Assembly (NCBI GenBank): GCA_947573015.1
Contig: CANPDS010000025.1
Coordinates: 1-14,632, forward strand
DNA length: 14,632 nt
Reading direction: 5' to 3'
Source of the DNA: an uncultured Muribaculum sp.
GTDB lineage: Bacteria; Bacteroidota; Bacteroidia; Bacteroidales; Muribaculaceae
The notes under the pieces are model-generated. The model was not told where the DNA came from and did not search any database. It saw nothing but the letters and a program-made list of their open reading frames with translations. Position numbers and translations under genes: made by a program. Below, one piece after another: positions 7,685-14,632 of the stretch (position 1 is the first letter of the stretch; every line of letters starts with the position of its first letter).

Positions 7685-10333
7685 ATGAAGAAAATCATTA
7701 GCGGAATGCTCATCTGTGCCTCATTTGCAGGTGCCATGGGCGCTTTCACATCCTGCAAGGACACTGACGACGATCAGTACACCGTCCTTCAGCGTGAAGA
7801 CTTCAGACTCATGCAGCAGATTCAGGAGCTAAAAGAAGCCCTGCAGGCAGCTCAGGATCAGGCTACAACTGACCTCAACAACGCAATCGCCGACCTCAAC
7901 AAGCAGATTTCAGAGGGTTATGGCTCAACAATCACTTTCAAGGAACTTGCTCAGAAGGTAAAGGATCTCGAAGGTAAAGTATGTGCTTGCGGCGATCTTA
8001 CTACCAAGCTCACCACCCTTGAGAACAATATCAAGACTTGGGTAGGACAACAGGGCTACCTTACAAGCGACGACATCAACGGTCTGCTCAAAGAAGCTGA
8101 GCTCGACACAAAGGTTGCAGCGCTCCTTCGCGACAATGCATCCGCTACATATCAGGCTCTCATGGATCTCGGTCTCGGCAACACAGCCCAGGCTAACGCA
8201 CTTCAGGAAGTGCTCGAGAAAATGGGCTTTACATTCACCACCGGAACCGACGGCAATATCACCATCGGTCTGCCCAACGGCGTTACCGATCAAGACCTCC
8301 AGAGCGCACTTGCATCTGCCACATGGGTGACCACCAACAAGACTGCTCTTGAAAATCTTCTCAACGACCTTGAGAATATCGACACCAGCGACCTCCTCAC
8401 AAAGACCGAAGCCAACAGCACATACCTCACAAAAGAGGACTTTGAGGAGTATAAGAACAGCCTTCAGAATGACCTCGATGAATTCGTACGCATCTACAAC
8501 GAGGTTGCTGGTCCGCTCGACATGAAGGCCGACTTCACCGACCTCAACGAGCTCCTTACAGACTGGGTTGAATGGCGTTCGGAAATCACATCCAAGGTAG
8601 CCGCCAACGAAACAGCCATCAAGGATCTCCAGAAAAAATACAACACCATTGTAGAGCGCCTCGACGCAATGATCACAAGCATGATCGCAGAGGGCACATT
8701 CAACCCCGTATTCGGCACATTCTCAGTGCCCGCCGGTGTTGCTTCAAATGTCCTCATGGCATATTATGGTGAAATGGGCACTGTACGCTTCCCGGCTGCA
8801 AGCTCACTTTACGAGTTCGACGGTGAGCAGGTGCTCACATCAGCTGATATCAAGATGATGGGTGCTACTCCGCAAGTATTCAGCGGAACAGTTCTCGCCG
8901 GCGAGGACAACAACTACGTAGGCAACGCAGGTACACTCTACCTCACTGTCAATCCCGGCAACGTAGACATGACCGGCAAGACTTTCACCCTCGTCAACAG
9001 CCAGAACACTCCAAGCGGAATGAAGCTCGAGACTCCCGTCAAGAGCAACGAAGTCCTCACATTCGGCTACTCTTACAATGGCCGTGCCGCTCAGGACGTA
9101 TCGCTCTATGAAGCAAAAGCAACCCTCACACCCGAGAATATCGGAGCTTGCAAAGCCAATACCGACCTCACTCCAGGTCTGACAAGCGCAGCCAAGAAAT
9201 TCTTCAACGACCGCAGCCTCTCAAGCATGGCCGGCCTCATGAAGGAAGTCTATGAGCAGATCAATGGCATCCTCCCACGTCTCGCTGTAAAAGCAGAATG
9301 GCAATACACCAACTCTAAGTGGGACGACACAAGCGCAGCTTGGGTTGACGAGACTCAGGACGGCATCGTACGTACAGGCCTCGACGTAGCAGCCACCACC
9401 TTCAAGCCACTTTCCTACAAGACTCTCGAAGGTAAGAAGATCAACCGTAAACTCCCGATCTTCGGCGAAGTCGCTATCGACTGGGACAAGCTCATCCCCG
9501 AGATTAAAGAGATCAAGATCGATCCCATCGACCTCAGCGGTATCGCCAACAACAACGACCTGACAGTAACCGTATCCGGCGATTACAATGGTGAGACCAT
9601 CACTCTTAGCGGTAAGGTTGTTCCTGAAAACCTCCAGAACTTCATCGACGACATGAGCGAGCAGTTCAAAGAGCAGGTTAAGCAATCTAATGAGGATATC
9701 AACACCGAGTTTGCCAAGATCATGAAAGATCTTCAGGATAAGATCAACGGCATGATCAGCAATGTCAACACTCAGATCAACGATGTATTCACCGATCTCA
9801 TGAATCAGATCAAGAACAACATCGACAAGGAGACAGGCAAGTACTTCGACAAGATGAACAGCCTCATCAACCGCTACAATTCTCTTGCAGAGCGTCTCAA
9901 CAAGATCATTGAGAATCCCAACCACTACATGCAGGTTACAATGCTCTACAAGAACAACGACGGTGGATTCAGCTTCCTCTCTACAAATGAGAACGCTCCT
10001 TCCAACTTCTCTCTCAATGGTGGTAACGCTCTGATGCTCTTCCCCACCACTTACAACCTTGAGATCGTTTCACCGGCATTCAAGAAATTCGTAGGCGTCT
10101 GCGACGTTATCAACCTCTCTAACGGCAAGAGCGCCCAGGAAGGTGATGCAGCTGCCAAAGCCGCCCTCGAGAAAGCCAATAACGCCGACCTCTTCGCAGA
10201 GGTTGTCGAAGGCAAGACACTCCGTGTTGCCACAGGTCAGCTTACCGCAGGCTTCAAGTATGTAGTTGCATACTCTGCTCTTGACTACCGTGGATTCACC
10301 TCTACCAACAAGTACTATTTCCAAGTCAACTAA
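7685..10333 (+). CDS. large coiled-coil surface lipoprotein
   Basis: An 882-residue exported lipoprotein of unknown function. The signal peptide ends in a lipobox with Cys24 (AFTSC). The mature start CKDTDDD has the Lys/acidic pattern of the Bacteroidetes lipoprotein export signal, so surface exposure is likely. A first coiled-coil zone spans about 37-112, with heptads such as LMQQIQELKEALQAAQ. A second spans about 205-325. A beta-rich part of about 330-640 follows, then another long coiled coil at about 655-750 (MSEQFKEQVKQSNEDINTEF), and a globular C-terminal domain at about 755-882. It has only three cysteines after Cys24. Codon choice is strongly biased (AAG, GAC, CTC), suggesting high expression. 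It is followed after 95 nt by an OmpA-family porin with no promoter between, so the two are probably one transcript and may form an envelope complex. I recognise no named family. Confidence 0.85.
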   Translation: MKKIISGMLICASFAGAMGAFTSCKDTDDDQYTVLQREDFRLMQQIQELKEALQAAQDQATTDLNNAIADLNKQISEGYGSTITFKELAQKVKDLEGKVCACGDLTTKLTTLENNIKTWVGQQGYLTSDDINGLLKEAELDTKVAALLRDNASATYQALMDLGLGNTAQANALQEVLEKMGFTFTTGTDGNITIGLPNGVTDQDLQSALASATWVTTNKTALENLLNDLENIDTSDLLTKTEANSTYLTKEDFEEYKNSLQNDLDEFVRIYNEVAGPLDMKADFTDLNELLTDWVEWRSEITSKVAANETAIKDLQKKYNTIVERLDAMITSMIAEGTFNPVFGTFSVPAGVASNVLMAYYGEMGTVRFPAASSLYEFDGEQVLTSADIKMMGATPQVFSGTVLAGEDNNYVGNAGTLYLTVNPGNVDMTGKTFTLVNSQNTPSGMKLETPVKSNEVLTFGYSYNGRAAQDVSLYEAKATLTPENIGACKANTDLTPGLTSAAKKFFNDRSLSSMAGLMKEVYEQINGILPRLAVKAEWQYTNSKWDDTSAAWVDETQDGIVRTGLDVAATTFKPLSYKTLEGKKINRKLPIFGEVAIDWDKLIPEIKEIKIDPIDLSGIANNNDLTVTVSGDYNGETITLSGKVVPENLQNFIDDMSEQFKEQVKQSNEDINTEFAKIMKDLQDKINGMISNVNTQINDVFTDLMNQIKNNIDKETGKYFDKMNSLINRYNSLAERLNKIIENPNHYMQVTMLYKNNDGGFSFLSTNENAPSNFSLNGGNALMLFPTTYNLEIVSPAFKKFVGVCDVINLSNGKSAQEGDAAAKAALEKANNADLFAEVVEGKTLRVATGQLTAGFKYVVAYSALDYRGFTSTNKYYFQVN

Positions 10334-10362
10334 TCAACACTCCTGACCAATACGCCCCGGCC

Positions 10363-10388
10363 CGGGCTTCCAATCAGCCGGAAGCCCG
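10363..10388 (+). other. intercistronic hairpin between lipoprotein and OmpA genes
   Basis: A perfect 9-bp stem CGGGCTTCC / GGAAGCCCG with an 8-nt loop, 30 nt after the lipoprotein stop. No T-run follows (gaagccaagg), so it is not a standard intrinsic terminator. It may be an RNA-processing or 3'-end stabilising hairpin that sets different levels for the two genes. Confidence 0.6.
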
Positions 10389-10428
10389 AAGCCAAGGCGC
10401 TTAAATCAGGCAAATCAAAGCCTATATA

Positions 10429-11565
10429 ATGAAATTCAAGAAGATATTCCTGACCGCTACTCTCGCTGCCGCAGCGATGGGCCTTTCAGCCCAGGAGGTC
10501 GTGATGGTCGAGGAGTCGGAGACCGTTTACCGTCCCAACTGGTATGTTCAGGGACAGTTCGGTTTCCAGGAGACTCTTGGCGAGACTACCTTCGGCAAGC
10601 TGATGGCTCCAAACGCACAGATTGCCGTAGGTCGCAACTTCAACTCTGTAGTAGGCCTCCGTCTGGCCGTAAACTCCTGGCGTTCTAAAGCCGCCATAAC
10701 AGTCGACGAACGTTACTGCTGGAAGTGGAACTACATCGCGCCAATGCTCGATGTGACTTTCGACATCACCAACCTGATCGGTGGTTTTGACCCCAACCGT
10801 CTGTGCAGCTTCGGCGTATTTGCAGGCGTAGGTGCGAACATCGCATGGGACAATGGCGAAGCCGTGCACGTAAACGAAATGCTCAAACCCTCTATGGGTG
10901 GTGCCAACGCACTGCGCAACATCTGGGACGGCACCAAAGTACGCATGGCCGGCCGCATGGGCGTAAATCTCGATTTCAACGTTGCAAAGAACGTACAGAT
11001 CGGATTTGAAGCTCAGGCTAATTTCCTCAATGACGACTACAACTCCAAGCTCGCCCACAACGCCGACTGGTATTTCAACTTCCTCGCTGGAGTTAAGTAT
11101 ACATTCGGTGGCAACTCAAAGAAAGTTGCCAAGATGGTAGCCGCTCCCGTTGTTCCCTGTGAACCCCAGATTGTAGAGAAGATTGTAGAGAAAGTAGTTG
11201 AAGTCCCCGTAGCTGTTCCCGCACAGGAGCAGGTAAAGGCTGAGGCTCTCCGTCGTGACGTTCTCTTCTCAATCAGCAAGACCAACATCGCCGACAACCA
11301 GCTCTACAAGGTTAAGGAAGTGATCGAATACCTCAAAGCCAACCCCTCTGCCACAGTAACCGTAACCGGTTATGCCGACAAGGGTACAGGCTCCAAGGCA
11401 CTCAACCTCCGCCTTGCAGAACAGCGCTCGAAAGTTGTTGCCAAAGCAATATGCGACGGTGGCATCTCTGCCAACCGTGTCATCACTAAGAGCATGGGCG
11501 ACGACATGTACCAGCCCTACATCGATCCTATCCAGAATCGTGTGGCAATCTGCGTAGCCGAATAA
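10429..11565 (+). CDS. OmpA family outer-membrane protein
   Basis: A 378-residue outer-membrane protein. A signal peptide with likely cleavage after SA at 20-21 (LSAQEVV) is followed by an N-terminal beta-barrel of about 30-227 with alternating aromatic strands. A Val/Pro/Glu linker with the repeat VEKIVEKVVEVPVAVP lies at 249-264. A C-terminal OmpA-type peptidoglycan-binding domain spans about 272-378. In that domain the diaminopimelate-contacting Asp and Arg of the family correspond to Asp317 (TGYADKGTG) and Arg333 (LAEQRSK), both present. The final QNRVAICV replaces the usual NRRVE(I/V). Its role is structural, tying the outer membrane to peptidoglycan, possibly with porin activity. It shares the strong codon bias of the lipoprotein upstream and, lacking its own promoter, is probably transcribed from 7460-7491. 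A strong terminator follows 29 nt after the stop. Confidence 0.92.
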   Translation: MKFKKIFLTATLAAAAMGLSAQEVVMVEESETVYRPNWYVQGQFGFQETLGETTFGKLMAPNAQIAVGRNFNSVVGLRLAVNSWRSKAAITVDERYCWKWNYIAPMLDVTFDITNLIGGFDPNRLCSFGVFAGVGANIAWDNGEAVHVNEMLKPSMGGANALRNIWDGTKVRMAGRMGVNLDFNVAKNVQIGFEAQANFLNDDYNSKLAHNADWYFNFLAGVKYTFGGNSKKVAKMVAAPVVPCEPQIVEKIVEKVVEVPVAVPAQEQVKAEALRRDVLFSISKTNIADNQLYKVKEVIEYLKANPSATVTVTGYADKGTGSKALNLRLAEQRSKVVAKAICDGGISANRVITKSMGDDMYQPYIDPIQNRVAICVAE

Positions 11566-11593
11566 TTCAGCCGCTAATAAACCCTTCATAGGT

Positions 11594-11631
11594 AGCGCCA
11601 TAGTCAATCTCGATTGACTATGGCGCTTTTT
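11594..11631 (+). terminator. intrinsic terminator of the lipoprotein/OmpA unit
   Basis: A perfect 15-bp stem, AGCGCCATAGTCAAT / ATTGACTATGGCGCT, with a CTCG tetraloop, followed directly by a run of T (11627-11631). It is the clearest rho-independent terminator in the window. Confidence 0.92.
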
Positions 11632-11807
11632 CATGCCACTCAGGCACCATTAACCAGTAGTGAATTATATCGAGTGTATCCCGAACCAACTCCCGTAAAA
11701 TCAGGACCTGTAAAAAAACAAGCTCTAATTGGCACAAAATACATTCTTTTCACTCTCATTTAGAATTTATTATACAACTTGATGCAGCGATTTGCAAGGA
11801 TTTATCG

Positions 11808-11815
11808 TACCTTTG
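11808..11815 (+). promoter_or_regulatory. -7 promoter element of the interrupted secreted-protein gene
   Basis: TACCTTTGCA matches TAnnTTTG. The predicted start near 11822 gives a leader of about 44 nt before the ATG at 11866. TTTG at 11791-11794 is only 13 nt upstream, too close for a standard -33 element. Confidence 0.5.
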
Positions 11816-11865
11816 CAGCGAAATTGCATAATTTACCCAAACAGAAAAGTACACGAATACAAAAC

Positions 11866-13068
11866 ATGAAAAAACTTCTACCTCTTGCCATATCTGCTAT
11901 TCTCTCCTTATCTGCATCAGCCGCACTACCTGAGACAGGATACTACCGCGTGCAGAACCAGACAACAAAACGCTATGTATATGTACGCGACAACAAAGGT
12001 GACATTAATGTAGGAGCCACTACGGCCGACTACGATGCCATCTGGCTAATCATGGGAGAGGAGCGTACCCACTACGATGCATCCGGTATTATAAGGCTTA
12101 TACATCATAGTGGTTCAGAATAAGATATCGAAGGCCAGGGAACATCCGTTCACAGCCTCATCGACATGTATCCACGCATATATGAGATGACAGCCGGTGT
12201 ATATAAAATCGGTGGCACAGCTCATGGTACAACCAAATACTTGTCAGACGGCGAATCAAATCTTGATGAAGAGATCAGCTGGCCACGCGACGCGGGTGGC
12301 GCAGGAGCAACACAACGTCAGCGATGGAACATATTCCCGGTTGCCGACTCATACTTCGGCATCAAGCCTACGGTGGAAGTAAACGGCACTTACTATGCTA
12401 CAATATATGGCGACTTCCCATTCTCCACACAATCAGCCGGAATGAAGCTATATACTGTCACCAAGACTGGACAAGGCATGGCAGCAGTGCATGAGATAAC
12501 AGGCACAGTGCCCCAGGCCACACCTCTTCTGGTAGAATGCAAAGGTGCCACACCATCCGACAATCGCCTAAATATTGGAGCAACCCCAACTGCTACTATC
12601 AACGGAAACCTGCTGAATGGTGTCTACTTCGAAAATACCTTCGACAAGCGCCATTGGAATACCGTCAACTACGACAAGGAGACAATGCGTGTACTCGGCC
12701 TCACCGCATCTGGTGAACCTGGATTTATCACCGCAGGCGACGATCTGAAATACATACCCGCAAATACCGCCTACATCAAGGTGCAGCCAGGCACCGATGC
12801 CGAACTGCGCATTGTCAGCGAAGAGGAGTATGAGCAGTCTGCCGGAATTGAGATCACAACAGCTGATCCCGACACCCCGGTAGTGAGTATCTCTGTCGAA
12901 GGACTTACCGTATCCCTTTCTTGCACCGATGCTGATGTGGAAGTAGAGATACTCGATCTCGCCGGACACACGGTGGCACGTGCCGTAACCCCCTCTGTCA
13001 TCACTCTTTCCGCACACGGACTCTACATCGTCCGCACGCCGGCAGGCTCTCGCAAACTCCTGCTCTGA
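11866..13068 (+). pseudogene. secreted protein with T9SS-type C-terminal domain, interrupted by in-frame TAA
   Basis: A 401-codon frame, open except for a TAA at codon 86 (12121-12123). The N-terminal piece begins with a signal peptide (MKKLLPLAISAILSLSASA, cleavage near 19-20), then a domain starting ETGYYRVQNQTTKRYVYVRD. After the stop the same frame continues through DIEGQGTSV and a long middle part. It ends in a beta-rich tail with VEVEILDLAGHTVARA and GLYIVRTPAGSRKLLL, which resembles the type IX secretion C-terminal sorting domain. Both halves clearly belong to one protein. A tyrosine codon (TAT or TAC) changed to TAA is a plausible origin, by analogy with related sequences remembered only loosely. 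The promoter is still recognisable. It could be a recent nonsense mutation, a sequencing error or, less likely, readthrough. The largest remaining frame starts at 12166 and lacks a signal peptide. Function is unknown. Confidence 0.75.
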
Positions 13069-13104
13069 TCCTATACAATTTCCACCAATTATCCGTCCCC
13101 TTAT

Positions 13105-13683
13105 ATGAATGTAGTAACTCTGGATCCGGCGCTGCTCAAAGAAGCATGCAGCATGCTGGCTGACAGCATCTGCACCTCTCTTGGAGGAAAAACTCCTGAT
13201 GCAGTGATAGGCATTCGCACTGGTGGGGAAAAAATAGCCGACAACATAGCGCAATCACTTTCTGTCAAGGATGTGGCATACACCAGCACCTCACGTCCTG
13301 GCAAGACATTGCGCTCCATGCTGTCGCCGATGCTACGCATACTACCGCATTCTGTAACAAATATTCTGCGTAGCATCGAAGGCTATCTGTTACAGATGAA
13401 ACCGGCAAGGGAAAGAAAGATATATCTAGACATACCGGCCGACATAGCCCGGCGTCTGGCTTGCCATCTATCGCCCACAATTCTGATCGTGGATGACGCC
13501 GTTAATTCAGGAAAGACCATGTCCGACACTATAAAAGCGATCTCACGGGTATTTCCGGCGGCAAAAATAATTTCCGCCACCATCACCGTCACTACTTCTT
13601 CACCAATAGTGCGACCCGACTTCTCGCTCTACAACATGTGTCTCGTACGCTTCCCATGGTCATCAGACTACCGTGGAAAATAA
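13105..13683 (+). CDS. type I phosphoribosyltransferase-fold protein
   Basis: A 192-residue predicted cytoplasmic protein. The PRPP-binding signature ILIVDDAVNSGKT is at 126-138, with the two adjacent acidic residues expected to contact the ribose. An early loop VIGIRTGGEKIA at 34-45 corresponds to the pyrophosphate loop, and VRFPWSSD near 181-188 lies where hood residues of purine-type enzymes often sit. It is not close enough to hpt, apt, upp, pyrE or pyrR for me to name a substrate. It starts 36 nt after the interrupted secreted-protein gene with no TAnnTTTG promoter or terminator between, so its transcription signal is unclear. It lies 25 nt upstream of a HAD phosphatase gene, probably in one operon. 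A PRTase/HAD pair suggests making or recycling a phosphoribosyl compound that is then dephosphorylated; this is inference. Confidence 0.85.
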   Translation: MNVVTLDPALLKEACSMLADSICTSLGGKTPDAVIGIRTGGEKIADNIAQSLSVKDVAYTSTSRPGKTLRSMLSPMLRILPHSVTNILRSIEGYLLQMKPARERKIYLDIPADIARRLACHLSPTILIVDDAVNSGKTMSDTIKAISRVFPAAKIISATITVTTSSPIVRPDFSLYNMCLVRFPWSSDYRGK

Positions 13684-13708
13684 CCACTGAATTGAAGACA
13701 CACCGACC

Positions 13709-14299
13709 ATGCCACGCAAAGCCATCGTCATAGATCTCGACGGCACACTATGCCGGAGAAACACATTCAACATATTTCTATCAGAGTTTCTACATGCACA
13801 GACACGCCACCCATTGCGATTCATCACCATCGCCGCCATAATGGGCATGCGGAAACTGCGCCTGACGAGCCATGCACGCATGAAGCGCAGCATACTTACC
13901 GCATACAAAAAACATACCGACCATACGGTCATCGAACGCACAGTCGATGCTGTAATAAAAAGCGCCAACCGTAATGTAACTGATTTGATCGACCAATGCC
14001 GCAGCGACAACTATGCCACCATTCTTGCATCGGCAGCACCACATATATATGCGTCGGCCATAGCGCGCACGTTCAATTTCGATTTCTGCGTTGCAACCCC
14101 CACCCCGGAGCCTCATATGCCATGGCACGAAACCCGTGGCGACAAAAAACTTCAGGCAATTAATGCTATCGCCCGCTCTGCCGGTCTGACAATAGATATC
14201 GCGGTAAGCGACCACGAAGATGACACCCCAATATGGAAGGCTGCAAATAGAGCCATATTGGTGCAGTTGCCCGTAGGAAATCTTGTCGAGATTTCCTAA
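13709..14299 (+). CDS. HAD-superfamily phosphatase
   Basis: A 196-residue phosphohydrolase with every HAD motif. Motif I is VIDLDGTL with nucleophile Asp9 and acid/base Asp11. Motif II is Ser108 in ILASAAP, motif III the lysine pair 146-147 in RGDKK, and motif IV SDHEDD at 167-172 for Mg2+. A helical cap of about 18-90 with many basic residues (MGMRKLRLTSHARMKR) lies between motifs I and II. This is the phosphoserine-phosphatase-like C1 arrangement, also seen in HAD domains fused to UbiA prenyltransferases. The substrate is not predictable. It follows the phosphoribosyltransferase by 25 nt and its stop codon overlaps a likely mutL promoter (14297-14304). Confidence 0.88.
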   Translation: MPRKAIVIDLDGTLCRRNTFNIFLSEFLHAQTRHPLRFITIAAIMGMRKLRLTSHARMKRSILTAYKKHTDHTVIERTVDAVIKSANRNVTDLIDQCRSDNYATILASAAPHIYASAIARTFNFDFCVATPTPEPHMPWHETRGDKKLQAINAIARSAGLTIDIAVSDHEDDTPIWKAANRAILVQLPVGNLVEIS

Positions 14300-14304
14300 A
14301 TTTG
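14297..14304 (+). promoter_or_regulatory. -7 promoter element for mutL, overlapping the HAD stop codon
   Basis: TAAATTTGCA matches TAnnTTTG, and its first three bases are the TAA stop of the HAD gene. The predicted start near 14311 leaves a leader of about 16 nt before the mutL ATG at 14327. No -33 TTG is seen at 19-21 nt. Confidence 0.5.
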
Positions 14305-14326
14305 CAGTATAAGTCAGATTGTCCAC

Positions 14327-14632
14327 ATGGAAGATGTAGTGAAGCTGCTGCCCGACTCGGTGGCAAATCAGATAGCGGCCGGAGAGGTGATACAACGTCC
14401 GGCATCAGTAATAAAAGAGTTGGTGGAGAATGCCGTCGATGCCGGAGCCACCATCATCAAGATCAACATAAAGGATGCAGGACGCACTCTGATACAGGTG
14501 ATCGACAACGGATGCGGAATGTCGCCAATGGATGCCCGCATGGCATTCGAGCGTCACGCCACATCAAAGATCGGACGTGCCGACGATTTATTCTCGCTCC
14601 ACACGATGGGATTTCGTGGTGAAGCCCTGGCC
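14327..14632 (+). CDS. mutL: DNA mismatch repair protein MutL (N-terminal part, runs off right edge)
   Basis: The first 102 codons of MutL, the mismatch-repair ATPase that links MutS recognition to strand incision. The GHKL ATPase motifs are unmistakable. ANQIAAGEVIQRPASVIKEL is near residues 13-32, and the catalytic Glu and Mg2+-binding Asn are in ELVENAVDAGA (about 31-41). The DNGCGM motif is near 62-67. ERHATSKI follows near 75-82, and GFRGEAL at the right edge. The ATG at 14327 gives the normal MutL N-terminus (MEDVVKLLPDSVANQ). It follows the HAD gene by 27 nt, but the -7 element overlapping that gene's stop suggests it can be transcribed on its own. The endonuclease C-terminal half is outside the window. 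Confidence 0.97.
   Translation, partial: MEDVVKLLPDSVANQIAAGEVIQRPASVIKELVENAVDAGATIIKINIKDAGRTLIQVIDNGCGMSPMDARMAFERHATSKIGRADDLFSLHTMGFRGEALA

Larger units (their letters stand above)
11566..11865. other. intergenic region after OmpA
   Basis: It holds the OmpA terminator (11594-11631) and the -7 element of the next gene (11808-11815). Between 11640 and 11800 I see only AT-rich sequence with no supported gene, repeat or RNA. Confidence 0.65.

Noticed and set aside
9221..9925. A 234-codon open frame on the minus strand inside the lipoprotein gene, rich in Leu, Val and Asp
   Set aside because: It mirrors the strongly biased codons of the coiled-coil region on the plus strand, has no promoter or recognisable motif, and lies wholly within a well-supported gene.
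10342..10428. A separate promoter for the OmpA gene
   Set aside because: No TAnnTTTG element is present between the two genes, so cotranscription from 7460-7491 is the better reading.
12568..13254. A 228-codon minus-strand frame across the interrupted secreted-protein gene and the phosphoribosyltransferase start
   Set aside because: It spans two well-supported plus-strand frames, shows no family motif and lacks a promoter.

Overview
The window looks like chromosomal DNA of a Bacteroidales bacterium, most likely a Muribaculaceae-type gut commensal. Three things support this: -7 promoter elements of the TAnnTTTG type before most transcription units with no clear Shine-Dalgarno sequences, a short histone-H1-like protein, and a signal-peptide protein with a T9SS-type C-terminal domain next to an OmpA-type porin and an LES-type lipoprotein. 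The family-level placement is inference from protein style only. I see no phage, insertion sequence, CRISPR array, tRNA or rRNA. This is mostly core or house-keeping sequence.

The left half (1-7281) reads on the minus strand. From its upstream end it holds a two-gene unit (MATE exporter 5857-7281, then a COG2509-type FAD protein 4281-5846, 10 nt apart). Next comes a membrane sensor with an extracytoplasmic dCache-like domain, HAMP and a SpoIIE/RsbU-type PP2C domain whose metal-binding residues are partly replaced (2219-4183). A 58-residue histone-H1-like gene follows with its own promoter and hairpin terminator (1895-2071). Last is a unit of alpha/beta hydrolase (907-1677) followed by a MurF-like ligase that runs off the left edge. 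The ligase's N-terminal membrane segment (372-833) and its ATP-binding domain (1-388) lie in different frames, so the gene is split by a frameshift or is unusually encoded as two overlapping genes.

The right half (7685-14632) reads on the plus strand. A divergent intergenic region of about 400 bp carries a full TTTG-N20-TATTTTTG promoter with a predicted leader of about 187 nt. It drives an 882-residue coiled-coil lipoprotein and, after an intercistronic hairpin, an OmpA-family porin that ends at a strong intrinsic terminator. Together these two genes look like a highly expressed cell-envelope unit. Then come a secreted protein gene broken by an in-frame TAA (11866-13068), a phosphoribosyltransferase and a HAD phosphatase 25 nt apart, and the 5' end of mutL with a likely promoter overlapping the HAD stop codon.

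No obviously new multi-gene system is present. The points most worth a second look are the split Mur ligase, the altered PP2C sensor, the long-leader lipoprotein/OmpA unit and the uncharacterised phosphoribosyltransferase/HAD pair.
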